DNA from: an uncultured Blautia sp.
GTDB lineage: Bacteria > Bacillota > Clostridia > Lachnospirales > Lachnospiraceae
Assembly: GCF_934424005.1 (NCBI RefSeq)
Contig: NZ_CAKRXI010000027.1
Coordinates: 1-46,339 of the forward strand
Reading direction: 5' to 3'
Length of the DNA stretch: 46,339 bases
A program made the translations under genes and the position numbers. This document shows positions 33,586 through 42,241 of this stretch, one piece after another; position 1 is the first letter of the stretch; every line of letters starts with the position of its first letter. Below the pieces are notes generated by a model. That model saw nothing but the letters and a program-made list of their open reading frames with translations. It did no database searches and was not told the origin of the DNA.

Positions 33586-35844
33586 ATGAAGCTTTACGAC
33601 AGTGGTATTTATCTGGTAAATGGCCGTGATATCGTAGAAGAAGAGAACATGACACAGCCGGTTTCCAGAGAAGAAGCAGCCAGAAATACAATGGCTTATG
33701 GTATCCTGGAAGCACACAATACTTCCGGAAATATGCAGAAACTGCAGATTAAATTTGACAAGCTGACATCTCATGATATTACATTTGTAGGTATCATTCA
33801 GACAGCACGTGCTTCAGGACTTGAGAAATTCCCGGTTCCATATGTACTGACCAACTGCCACAACTCTCTTTGTGCAGTAGGTGGAACGATCAACGAAGAT
33901 GATCATATGTTTGGACTTACCTGTGCCAAGAAATACGGTGGAGTTTATGTACCTCCTCATCAGGCAGTCATTCATCAGTTCGCACGTGAAATGCTTGCCG
34001 GTGGAGGCAAGATGATCCTTGGTTCCGACAGCCATACCCGTTATGGCGCACTTGGTACCATGGCAATGGGTGAGGGTGGTGGAGAGCTGGTCAAACAGCT
34101 TCTTTCCCAGACCTATGATATCAATATGCCGGGTGTTGTAGCAATTTATCTGAAAGGTGAACCGCGTCCGGGCGTAGGACCACAGGACGTTGCGCTGGCA
34201 ATTATCGGCAAAGTATTTGCCAATGGCTATGTGAAGAATAAAGTTATGGAATTTGTAGGACCTGGTGTAGCCAGTCTGAGTGCAGATTTCCGTATCGGTA
34301 TTGATGTCATGACGACTGAGACCACTTGCCTTTCCTCTATCTGGCAGACAGATGAGACAATCGAGGAGTTCTATGAGATCCACGGCAGAAAAGAAGACTA
34401 CAAAGAACTCAAACCGGGCAAGGTAGCTTACTATGATGGATGCGTAGAAGTAGATCTCAGCGAGATCAAGCCTATGATCGCAATGCCATTCCATCCTAGC
34501 AATACATATACAATTGATGAACTCAAAGCAAACCTCTACGACATTCTGGATGATGTAGAGAAAAAGGCTCAGATCAGTCTGGACGGAAAGGTTCCGTACT
34601 CATTGAAAGACAAAGTGATCGATGGACAGCTGTATGTTGACCAGGGAATCATTGCAGGCTGTGCCGGCGGTGGATTCGAAAATATCTGTGCAGCAGCTGA
34701 TATTCTTCGTGGAGCAAGCATCGGTGCAGATGCATTTACTCTGAGCGTTTATCCAGCAAGTACTCCAATCTACATGGAACTTGCAAGAAACGGTGTCCTT
34801 GCAGACCTTCTTGAAACAGGTGCGGTTGTTAAGACTGCATTCTGCGGACCATGTTTTGGTGCAGGAGATACACCTGCAAACAATGCGTTCAGCATCCGTC
34901 ATACCACCAGAAACTTCCCGAACCGTGAAGGATCCAAGGTTCAGAATGGACAGATTTCTTCTGTTGCACTTATGGATGCAAGATCTATCGCGGCAACAGC
35001 AGCAAACAAAGGTTTCCTGACATCCGCGGAAGAATTTACCGGAAATTACAGACATCAGAAATACTTCTTTGATAAGACTATTTATGAGAATCGAATCTTT
35101 GACAGCAAGGGTGTTGCAGATCCAAGCGTAGAAATCCAGTTTGGTCCGAATATTAAAGACTGGCCGGAGATGCCGGCACTGGCAGAGAATCTGGTACTTA
35201 AAGTGGTATCTGAGATTCATGATCCGGTTACTACGACAGATGAACTGATTCCGTCCGGAGAAACTTCTTCTTTCCGTTCCAATCCACTTGGACTGGCTGA
35301 GTTTACTCTTTCCCGTAAAGATCCGGCTTATGTTGGACGTGCAAAGGAAATTCAGAAGGCAGAGAAAGCTCTTGAAGCAGGTGAGTGCCCGGCAGAAGCA
35401 GTTCCGGAACTGAAACCGGTTATGGATGCGATCAAGGCACAGTTTTCTGATGTCAGCAAAGAGAATATCGGCATCGGAAGTACGATCTTTGCGGTAAAAC
35501 CTGGAGATGGTTCTGCACGTGAGCAGGCTGCATCATGTCAGAAAGTCCTTGGTGGATGGGCAAATATTGCCAATGAATATGCAACCAAACGTTATCGTTC
35601 CAATCTGATCAACTGGGGTATGCTTCCGTTCCTGATTCCTGCAGGAGACCTTCCATTTGCAAATGGAGATTACCTTTTCTTTCCACAGGTTCGCAAGGCG
35701 GTTGCAGACAAAGTTGACAGCATTACAGGATATGTAGTAAAAGCAGATGGACTGAAGAAATTCCAGGTAACACTTGGAGAACTGACGGATGATGAACGTG
35801 AGATCATTCTGCAAGGTTGTCTGATCAATTACAATAGAAGATAG
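33586..35844 (+). CDS. Aconitase-family hydratase
   Basis: A 752-residue iron-sulphur hydratase of the aconitase superfamily, expected to interconvert citrate and isocitrate or a related hydroxy acid in the cytoplasm. Visible parts are the active-site [30 protein letters not shown], the cluster cysteines in AGCAGGGF and [16 protein letters not shown], and the C-terminal swivel domain with [10 protein letters not shown] and [13 protein letters not shown]. The length is shorter than AcnA (about 890) and the type is common in Clostridia. GGAGGAG lies before the ATG at 33586; the longer frame is rejected. It is a single gene with its own promoter, followed by the giant palindrome. Confidence 0.88.
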   Translation: MKLYDSGIYLVNGRDIVEEENMTQPVSREEAARNTMAYGILEAHNTSGNMQKLQIKFDKLTSHDITFVGIIQTARASGLEKFPVPYVLTNCHNSLCAVGGTINEDDHMFGLTCAKKYGGVYVPPHQAVIHQFAREMLAGGGKMILGSDSHTRYGALGTMAMGEGGGELVKQLLSQTYDINMPGVVAIYLKGEPRPGVGPQDVALAIIGKVFANGYVKNKVMEFVGPGVASLSADFRIGIDVMTTETTCLSSIWQTDETIEEFYEIHGRKEDYKELKPGKVAYYDGCVEVDLSEIKPMIAMPFHPSNTYTIDELKANLYDILDDVEKKAQISLDGKVPYSLKDKVIDGQLYVDQGIIAGCAGGGFENICAAADILRGASIGADAFTLSVYPASTPIYMELARNGVLADLLETGAVVKTAFCGPCFGAGDTPANNAFSIRHTTRNFPNREGSKVQNGQISSVALMDARSIAATAANKGFLTSAEEFTGNYRHQKYFFDKTIYENRIFDSKGVADPSVEIQFGPNIKDWPEMPALAENLVLKVVSEIHDPVTTTDELIPSGETSSFRSNPLGLAEFTLSRKDPAYVGRAKEIQKAEKALEAGECPAEAVPELKPVMDAIKAQFSDVSKENIGIGSTIFAVKPGDGSAREQAASCQKVLGGWANIANEYATKRYRSNLINWGMLPFLIPAGDLPFANGDYLFFPQVRKAVADKVDSITGYVVKADGLKKFQVTLGELTDDEREIILQGCLINYNRR

Positions 35845-35854
35845 TATTTAGTAT

Positions 35855-36059
35855 AATAAAGACGACAGGACTCCATCCATACAGGTCAGCAAATACCATT
35901 GCGCCTGCTATGTGATACATGCGCTTATGATCTGCCAGTCGCTCGAACTCGCTTGCGCTCAGACAGCGAGCTTGGTGGCAGAAGCTAAGCATGTATCACA
36001 TGACGCAGTGCTCGTGAGTATTTGCAGTCACTGTATGGATGGGGTCCTGTCTGTTTATT
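35855..36059. repeat. About 205-bp nearly perfect palindrome (giant hairpin or MITE-like element)
   Basis: The two arms match in reverse complement over most of their length. Outer ends are AATAAAGACGACAGGAC (from 35855) against GTCCTGTCTGTTTATT (to 36059). Next is CTCCATCCATACAG against CTGTATGGATGGGG, then GCAAATAC against GTATTTGC, ATGTGATACATGC against GCATGTATCACAT, and CTGCCA against TGGCAG. A central hairpin CTCGCT/AGCGAG lies around 35948-35970. It begins 10 bp after the hydratase stop. It may be a very large terminator or a non-autonomous mobile element; no second copy is in the window. Confidence 0.85.
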
Positions 36060-36217
36060 AGTGTGGGGAAGATAGGGCGGCTGGTATGGGGAAGAAGATT
36101 AAAGTGGGAGAAAATGATAAATTATCAGAAAATTATATATAATATATGAAATATGCAATGTAAATACAAGATAAATAATAATATAAAAGAAAATTAAAAG
36201 AAATATATAAAAATGTG

Positions 36218-36249
36218 TTGACAAATGCGGAGGGCGGTGGTATTATAAT
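36218..36249 (+). promoter_or_regulatory. Strong promoter with no protein gene behind it
   Basis: TTGACA (36218-36223) and TATTAT (36241-36246) are 17 bp apart; an overlapping TATAAT ends at 36249. The next recognisable gene starts more than 1 kb downstream and has its own promoter. Confidence 0.7.
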
Positions 36250-36252
36250 CTC

Positions 36253-37165
36253 ATCAAAAGAAAACAGGAAAAACAAATTCAAGGAATTAATTAAAAAATC
36301 ATTCAATTCATAGCATATATAAATGTTACATGAAAAGGATGAAATCGAAGAAAGGTAAAGGTGATACCGTTGGGAAAGTAGCCAATCATTTTCAATATGA
36401 GAAGTGACAGAAATCAAGTTTCCTGCAAGAAAGACCTGATACATAAATTATCCATTATTTAAATCAGATTATCGGAATACATTCGGAAGAAAATATTAAA
36501 TATATTACCTGGTGAACAGGACTTTCAGAAAAAGGATAATCTTTATAAACGTATTACAGGTATATAGAATTGATTACTCATATTGAATAACTGTCACAAA
36601 CCTGATATAAAGATTTTTGAATCTGTGTAAAGAAACATTTTCAAATATTGCGATCCATAAAACGTGAGTTATATGAATCAAAGCTTTACATCAGAAGAAT
36701 ATCTTCTCACAAAAGATATTAATAATAGAAATAACAGAAACCTTATTCCCGAAGAAAACAGTTTGAAATTTAAGAAGTTAAGTTTGAAGCTGCTCTAGTC
36801 TGAAGGAAAAGATTTCAAAGATTATTTCAAAATGAAATTATAATCCGTAAATTATAATTTCGAATCTATCAACTTTCTAAATGAATCGAATGATAAACAT
36901 CATATCGTTTATGAGCAGGAAATTAAAAAGAACTGTAACCAAATTAAGACACAATAAAAATATATAATATAAATAAAAACTGAATAAAGAAGATTGAATG
37001 AAGTATACTATAAGAGGTATCAGAGGATTTCAATCAGCAAACAAGACGAAAAGTTTTGAAAGAACAAAGAGGTAAATTAAAATTGAATATTGAAGATTGT
37101 TAAGACGGTCATCATTTCAAGGTTATGAAAAGTAATTGTTAAGAGAAGTGATGACCGTCTTACAT
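36253..37165 (+). ncRNA. Candidate large non-coding RNA (about 0.9 kb, AT-rich)
   Basis: Between a strong promoter and a 14-bp closing hairpin lies about 0.9 kb with no open frame longer than about 40 codons. It is AT-rich and rich in A on the plus strand. Local hairpins line up along it: AATTC/GAATT (36276-36288), CCTG/CAGG (about 36508-36520), AGATT/AATCT (about 36610-36624), AGAAGA/TCTTCT (about 36692-36706), AAATTATAAT/ATTATAATTT (36835-36860), ATAAAC/GTTTAT (about 36893-36912) and CAAGAC/GTTTTG (about 37042-37058). CAGGAAA (about 36265) can pair with TTTCCTG (about 36420). A decayed protein gene is the main alternative. No known RNA class was recognised. Confidence 0.45.
37101..37162 (+). 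terminator. Closing hairpin of the non-coding unit
   Basis: TAAGACGGTCATCA (37101-37114) pairs perfectly over 14 bp with TGATGACCGTCTTA (37149-37162) around a 34-nt loop, followed by CATTATTG. The tail is not a strong U-run, so it may be a structural stem rather than a classic terminator. Confidence 0.55.
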
Positions 37166-37196
37166 TATTGCTCACAGGACGGGAATTGCCTTACTG

Positions 37197-37225
37197 TTGT
37201 ATAAAAATGTTTTTTACGTTATACT
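37197..37225 (+). promoter_or_regulatory. Promoter of the pseudouridine synthase gene
   Basis: TTGTAT (37197-37202) and TATACT (37220-37225) are 17 bp apart, just after the non-coding unit. Confidence 0.65.
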
Positions 37226-37282
37226 CTCCATAGAATGCAGAAGTTACACACATTACAGCTGCATAAAGGGAGAGCTTTTTTT

Positions 37283-37993
37283 ATGTGGAATAATAAGAAT
37301 AGTATAGAAGATATGATCATATTTGAGGATAAAGACATTCTGGTATGCCATAAAGCTGCGGGTATTGCAGTTCAAAATGCACGAATTGGAGCTGCAGATA
37401 TGGAAAGTTCTTTAAAGAATTATCTGGTTTTAAAAAATACGGAAACAGTTCCTTATCTGGGAATTGTGCACAGACTGGATCAACCGGTTGAAGGGGTTCT
37501 GGTATTTGCAAAGAATAAAAAAGCAGCAGCAGGTCTGACGAGACAGATTACAACGGGAAATATTGTCAAGGAATATCTGGCAGTGACAGACAGGATGCCG
37601 GAGAAACGCCAGGGACGACTGGAAGATTATCTGATAAAAAATGGAAAAACCAATACTTCTGAAGTAGTAACACCAAAGACGAGTGGAGCTAAAAAAGCAG
37701 TTTTAGATTATGAGGTTATACATCAAATTTCAGATGAGAGGACAGAGAGCGGAAAAAGAATCCTTATAAAAATCCATTTGGAAACCGGTCGTCATCATCA
37801 GATACGTGTACAGATGGCGCATGCAGGAATGCCGCTTCTTGGTGATCGTAAATATAATCCAGGAGAGATATCCCAATTACCACTTGGATTGTGTTCCTGT
37901 CATTTGATATTTCGTCATCCGATTACCGGAAAGAAGATGGAGTTTCAGGTAACTCCGAATGGAGAAAGTTTTGCAGGTTTTCCAAATCCGTGA
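37283..37993 (+). CDS. RluA-family RNA pseudouridine synthase
   Basis: A 236-residue enzyme converting uridine to pseudouridine in rRNA or tRNA. The catalytic motif GIVHRLDQPVEGVLVFAK carries the essential Asp (HRLD). Other family parts are ITTGNIVKEYLAV, IHLETGRHHQIRVQMAHAG and GMPLLGDRKYN. No S4 domain is present, so it belongs to the short RluA type. GGGAGA lies about 8 nt before the ATG at 37283; the earlier ATG at 37235 is only about 10 nt from the -10 box and is rejected. The target position cannot be named. Confidence 0.88.
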   Translation: MWNNKNSIEDMIIFEDKDILVCHKAAGIAVQNARIGAADMESSLKNYLVLKNTETVPYLGIVHRLDQPVEGVLVFAKNKKAAAGLTRQITTGNIVKEYLAVTDRMPEKRQGRLEDYLIKNGKTNTSEVVTPKTSGAKKAVLDYEVIHQISDERTESGKRILIKIHLETGRHHQIRVQMAHAGMPLLGDRKYNPGEISQLPLGLCSCHLIFRHPITGKKMEFQVTPNGESFAGFPNP

Positions 37994-38145
37994 TTTTAAA
38001 ACTGGTAAAATTGCTGTATTTTCCTCTAAAAGATGAAAAAACTATGAAATCTATAGACGCAAAAAGGAAAATGTGTATAATGTAGAAAGACAACGGTAAC
38101 AGAGCGCATTTGTATAAAAATATATTCAGAAAAGAGGAAAATACG

Positions 38146-39267
38146 ATGAAAAAAGCAGCTGTTGTGGTGCTTCTTCTTGCAGGTATGGTTGCAGTGGCAG
38201 GAGAAGCCGGTATGATGGATGGCTTTGGTAATTTTGTTGCGGATGTGCAGGCAGAAGATGAACTGCCGGATAACGAGGAAGCTCAAAATGAATCAGAAGA
38301 AGTAACTGGTGAGGAAGAGGACAGAGTATCCCGGATAGATACTTCCATTACAATTGGGACAGGGAGCAGGATTGCTGTTGTAAGCAAGGCTACAGATGGA
38401 GAATACTGGAAACTTGTTCGCCGAGGCATGGAAGATGCTGTGAAGGATATCAATACAGCATATGATTTTTCTTCCGATGATGCAGTCACTATGACATTTG
38501 AAGGTCCATCCGATGAACAGGATGTAGAAACACAGATTAATACGCTTGATGCGGTAATTGCGGAGAATCCAACGGTTCTTTGTATGTCTGCAGGTGACAT
38601 TGAATCCTGTCAGGCACAGCTTGAAGCAGCAAGTGAAAACGGAATTCCGGTCGTAGTATTTGATTCTAATGTTAATGAAGATGAACTTGTAGCAGCATTT
38701 CGCGGAACCGATAATACATATGTAGGAAAGCTTGCAGCAGAAAAACTGGCAGACGCTATTGGCGGGGCCGGTAAGATTGCAGTATTTTCTGCCCAGGAAA
38801 AGACAGAAAGTTCCCAGAAACGAGTGGAGGGATTCAAAGAAACCCTTGCAGAGTATCCGGATATTACGATCGTAAGTGAATTGTATACAGATAAAGTAGA
38901 TGATATGGAAACTGCAATGGCAGATGTACTTAACAGATATCCGGATCTGAGCGGAGTGTTCTGCACAAACGAAAATGTTTCAGATCTGTATCTTGGTCTT
39001 GATAAGGGAGAGAAGACTCCGGTTATGGTTGGAGTTGATGCGACGACTGTTCAGCAGAAAGCGATTGCAGATGGACAGGAACTTGGAACAGTATCACAGG
39101 ACCCATATGCTGTAGGATATCAGACGATCATTGCGGCTGCACAGGCAATGTCCACGGACGTTCAGAAGGCTGCGGAAGTAGAAAAGAATGTTCTTCTTGA
39201 GCCTAAATGGATCGATGCATCAAATATCGGCGATGAGACCAACAGTAATTATCTTTATTCCAAATAA
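38146..39267 (+). CDS. Secreted sugar-type solute-binding protein (Peripla_BP_4), orphan
   Basis: A 373-residue protein with a signal peptide (MKKAAVVVLLLAGMVAVAG, probable cleavage after VQA near residue 37) and an acidic linker (DELPDNEEAQNESEE). A type I periplasmic-binding domain follows: IAVVSKATDGEYWKLVRRGM, IPVVVFDSNVNED, VEGFKETLAEYPD and GVFCTNENVSDLYLG. Such proteins bind sugars or autoinducer-like ligands for ABC importers or sensor kinases. No permease, ATPase or kinase is nearby, and there is no lipobox cysteine. AGAGGAAAA precedes the ATG at 38146. A TATAAT at 38076-38081 marks a probable promoter. Confidence 0.82.
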   Translation: MKKAAVVVLLLAGMVAVAGEAGMMDGFGNFVADVQAEDELPDNEEAQNESEEVTGEEEDRVSRIDTSITIGTGSRIAVVSKATDGEYWKLVRRGMEDAVKDINTAYDFSSDDAVTMTFEGPSDEQDVETQINTLDAVIAENPTVLCMSAGDIESCQAQLEAASENGIPVVVFDSNVNEDELVAAFRGTDNTYVGKLAAEKLADAIGGAGKIAVFSAQEKTESSQKRVEGFKETLAEYPDITIVSELYTDKVDDMETAMADVLNRYPDLSGVFCTNENVSDLYLGLDKGEKTPVMVGVDATTVQQKAIADGQELGTVSQDPYAVGYQTIIAAAQAMSTDVQKAAEVEKNVLLEPKWIDASNIGDETNSNYLYSK

Positions 39268-39312
39268 TATATGATAATGGCAAAAGAGTGTCATAAATAG
39301 TTTTCAACTCCG

Positions 39313-39351
39313 ACAAGGACAGTTCACATCGAACTGTCCTTGTGTTATAAT
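39313..39351 (+). promoter_or_regulatory. NSS operon promoter overlapped by a 13-bp perfect palindrome
   Basis: ACAAGGACAGTTC (39313-39325) and GAACTGTCCTTGT (39331-39343) are perfect inverted repeats. The same stretch holds TTCACA (39323-39328) and TATAAT (39346-39351), 17 bp apart. The palindrome may be a repressor operator, the terminator of the binding-protein gene, or both. Confidence 0.6.
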
Positions 39352-39405
39352 AGATAAGATTCGACGAAAATGTAATGAATCGGATTTAGAATGGAGGAAA
39401 TTTTT

Positions 39406-40878
39406 TTGAAAGAAAGAGAAACATTTGGCTCAAGACTTGGATTCATCCTGGTTTCTGCAGGGTGCGCAGTAGGTCTTGGAAACGTATGGAAATTCCCATA
39501 CATGACAGGAAAATATGGCGGAGCTGCTTTTATCCTGATCTATCTTGTCTTTCTCGTACTGCTTGGTCTGCCGATTCTTGTAAGTGAATTTGCAGTAGGA
39601 CGAAGCAGCAGACTGAGTACGGCAAGAGCATTTCACAAGCTGGAGCCGGAGGGTTCCAATTTCCATAAGTACAGCTATATGGGAATGATCGGCAATTATA
39701 TGCTGATGATGTTTTACACCATGGTTGCAGGCTGGATGATGTATTATTGTTACGTCATGGCGACCGGGAAACTGAGTGGAGCGACTTCTGAGGAAGTAGG
39801 CGGCTTTTTCTCAAATCTTATGACATCTACCGGAACAATGACCGGATGGATGGTCGCAGCAGTTCTTCTGGCGTTTGGCGTATGTTCTCTGGGGCTTCAG
39901 AACGGAATTGAGCGTATCACGAAGGTCATGATGATCTGTCTTCTGGCACTGATCGTGGTACTGGCTGTTCATTCTGTAATGCTGGATGGAGCGATGGAAG
40001 GTGTTAAATTCTATCTTGTACCGAATATTGATGATATTCGGAAGGCTGGTCTTGGAAATGTGATTTTTGCGGCATTGTCACAGGCGTTCTTTACGTTGAG
40101 CATCGGTATTGGTGCGATGGAGATCTTCGGAAGTTACATGGGCAAGGAACGTACCCTCGCAGGTGAGAGCGTCAATATCCTGATCCTGGATACTTTTGTA
40201 GCACTGATGGCAGGACTTATCATTATTCCTGCATGTTTTGCATTTAACGTAGAGCCTGGTGCGGGACCGGGACTTGTATTCATCACTCTGCCAAACGTAT
40301 TCAACCAGATGGCAGGTGGAAGACTCTGGGGAGCTCTGTTTTTCCTGTTTATGTCCTTTGCGGCATTGTCTACGGTTATTGCAGTATTTGAGAATATCCT
40401 GTCCTTCGCAATGGATCTGTGGGGATGGAAACGAAACAAAGCTGTCCTGTTTAATATTGTTCTGATCATTGTACTTTCCATGCCGGCAATCCTTGGTTTC
40501 GGACCGTGGTCCGGAATTCAGATTCTCGGTGAGGGAACAAACATCATGGACCTTGAGGACTTTATTATTTCCAACAATATTCTGCCGCTTGGTTCTGTAA
40601 TCTTTGTAATCTTCTGTGCATCTAAGAATGGATGGGGATGGGACAACTTCATTAAGGAAGCCAATACTGGAAAAGGCACAAAATTCCCGACATTTATCAG
40701 AAATTACATGCTGTGGGTAATCCCGGTCGTTGTAGCGATCATTTATCTGAAAGGATACTATGACATGTTCCAGCCGAAGGGAAATGCTTACCTGATCCCA
40801 TGGATGATCGTTGGCATCGCCATGCTGGTGCTGGTAGGCTGGATCGCATTCGGACATAGTAAGAAAAACAAGAAGTAA
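39406..40878 (+). CDS. NSS-family sodium-dependent amino-acid transporter (intact copy)
   Basis: A 490-residue LeuT-type neurotransmitter:sodium symporter with twelve helices. Helix 1 carries the unwound sodium/substrate motif FILVSAGCAVGLGNVWKFPY. Other family parts are GLPILVSEFAVGRSS, ALSQAFFTLSIGIGAMEIFGS and FMSFAALSTVIAVFEN. It imports an amino acid with sodium; which one is unknown. The start is probably TTG at 39406, because the GGAGG that would serve it lies exactly at the upstream ATG codon (39391). It forms an operon with an aminotransferase 23 bp downstream. The paralogue at 7469-8874 is frameshifted. Confidence 0.9.
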   Translation: MKERETFGSRLGFILVSAGCAVGLGNVWKFPYMTGKYGGAAFILIYLVFLVLLGLPILVSEFAVGRSSRLSTARAFHKLEPEGSNFHKYSYMGMIGNYMLMMFYTMVAGWMMYYCYVMATGKLSGATSEEVGGFFSNLMTSTGTMTGWMVAAVLLAFGVCSLGLQNGIERITKVMMICLLALIVVLAVHSVMLDGAMEGVKFYLVPNIDDIRKAGLGNVIFAALSQAFFTLSIGIGAMEIFGSYMGKERTLAGESVNILILDTFVALMAGLIIIPACFAFNVEPGAGPGLVFITLPNVFNQMAGGRLWGALFFLFMSFAALSTVIAVFENILSFAMDLWGWKRNKAVLFNIVLIIVLSMPAILGFGPWSGIQILGEGTNIMDLEDFIISNNILPLGSVIFVIFCASKNGWGWDNFIKEANTGKGTKFPTFIRNYMLWVIPVVVAIIYLKGYYDMFQPKGNAYLIPWMIVGIAMLVLVGWIAFGHSKKNKK

Positions 40879-40901
40879 GAATTAAGAGGAGGCACACAAT
40901 T

Positions 40902-42089
40902 ATGATAGCAGAAAAAATGAAACCTTTTGTACAGAACAATTCAGCAATTCGTATGATGTTCGAAGAAGGAAATCGTCTCCGGGCAAAGTACGGTGCAGAC
41001 AAAGTCTATGACTTCAGCCTTGGTAATCCAAGCGTTCCGGCACCGGACTGTGTACGCGAAGCAATCATAGATCTCGTAAACAATGAAGAACCGACGGTTC
41101 TTCACGGATATATGAACAACGCCGGCTTTGAAGATGTCAGAGAAACGATCGCACAGTCTCTGAACCGCCGCTTCGGGACCGCTTTTTCTGCACATAATCT
41201 GATCATGACTGTTGGCGCGGCCAGCGGTCTGAACGTGATCCTCAAGACGATCCTGAATCCGGGAGAGGAAGTGATCGTTTTTGCACCGTATTTCCTGGAG
41301 TATGGTGCATATGTCCGTAACTATGACGGTAAACTTGTGGAAATCTCACCGAACACAGAGACTTTCCAGCCGAATCTTAAGGAGCTGGAAGAGAAGATCA
41401 CAGCCAATACCCGTGCCGTGATCGTAAATACGCCACATAACCCGACCGGTGTTGTTTATTCTGAGGAGACGATCAAAGAACTTGCTGTGATCCTCGAGAA
41501 AAAACAGCAGGAGTTCAGTTCTGTGATCTATCTGATTTCGGATGAACCATACAGAGAACTGGCTTATGATGGCGTAGAAGTTCCATACCTGACGAAATAT
41601 TATAAGAATACGGTTGTAGGATATTCCTACAGCAAATCTCTGTCTCTGCCGGGAGAGCGTATTGGATATCTGGCCATCCCGGATGAACTGGAAGACAGTG
41701 CAACAGTCATCACAGCAGCAGCAATTGCCAACCGTGTACTTGGAAGTGTTAATGCACCATCCCTTATGCAGAAAGTCATCCAGAAATGCGTAGATGCAGA
41801 AGTGGATGTGGCTGCTTATGACAGAAACCGTCTGGCACTTTACAATGGCCTTAAAGAATGTGGATTTGAATGCATCAAACCGCAGGGAGCGTTTTATCTG
41901 TTCGTGAAATCTCCAATCGCAGATGAAAAACAGTTCTGCGAGGCCGGTAAGAAATACAATATCCTGATGGTTCCGGGAAGCTCCTTTGCCTGCCCTGGGT
42001 ATGTAAGACTGGCATATTGTGTATCTTATGAGACGATTCAGAATTCGCTGCCTGAATTTAAGAAGCTGGCAGCAGAGTATGGGCTGTAG
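40902..42089 (+). CDS. PLP-dependent aminotransferase (class I/II)
   Basis: A 395-residue fold-type I aminotransferase. It starts PFVQNNSAIRMMFEEG, then YDFSLGNPSVPAP, VGAASGLNVILKTILNPG, NTPHNPTGVVYSEE, ISDEPYRELAYDG, the PLP lysine in YSYSKSLSLPGERIGYL, and the substrate arginine region CPGYVRLAYC. AGAGGAGG precedes the ATG. It is co-transcribed with the NSS transporter, so it likely transaminates the amino acid that this transporter brings in; the substrate itself is not readable from sequence. Confidence 0.88.
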   Translation: MIAEKMKPFVQNNSAIRMMFEEGNRLRAKYGADKVYDFSLGNPSVPAPDCVREAIIDLVNNEEPTVLHGYMNNAGFEDVRETIAQSLNRRFGTAFSAHNLIMTVGAASGLNVILKTILNPGEEVIVFAPYFLEYGAYVRNYDGKLVEISPNTETFQPNLKELEEKITANTRAVIVNTPHNPTGVVYSEETIKELAVILEKKQQEFSSVIYLISDEPYRELAYDGVEVPYLTKYYKNTVVGYSYSKSLSLPGERIGYLAIPDELEDSATVITAAAIANRVLGSVNAPSLMQKVIQKCVDAEVDVAAYDRNRLALYNGLKECGFECIKPQGAFYLFVKSPIADEKQFCEAGKKYNILMVPGSSFACPGYVRLAYCVSYETIQNSLPEFKKLAAEYGL

Positions 42090-42158
42090 GAAGCCGGGAT
42101 GTACAGTGCACGAATTTGTAAAATGTCTAATAGAAATTTATAAGAGTAAAAACAGATA

Positions 42159-42206
42159 AAAAAGACGCAGGAGCTGACTTTTTAGGTCATGCCCCTGCGT
42201 CTTTTG
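42159..42206. terminator. Terminator between convergent aminotransferase and alarmone synthetase genes
   Basis: AAAAGACGCAGG (42160-42171) pairs with CCTGCGTCTTTT (42194-42205), with an inner TGAC/GTCA stem. A-run and T-run flank it, so it can serve both strands. Confidence 0.85.
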
Positions 42207-42241
42207 CAGTGCATATCGAGGAGGCACCGGTGGCACTCTGG

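Noticed and set aside
36330..36407. A 25-residue basic peptide (MKRMKSKKGKGD...) early in the non-coding unit, considered as a signalling peptide.
   Set aside because: No ribosome site ahead of the ATG, no membrane helix or cyclisation cysteine, and no processing or sensor genes nearby.
36673..36957. A reading frame with only two internal stops (start MNQSFTSEEYLLTKDINN) inside the non-coding unit, suggesting a decayed gene.
   Set aside because: A-rich DNA gives Lys/Asn/Ile-rich frames easily; no RBS or recognisable family. Kept as the main alternative to the RNA hypothesis, not as a feature.
42227..42238. The 12-mer CCGGTGGCACTC, identical to the toxin-leader hairpin at 154-165, considered as a dispersed repeat.
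   Set aside because: The match does not extend beyond about 12 bp and identical 12-mers are expected by chance in a window this long.
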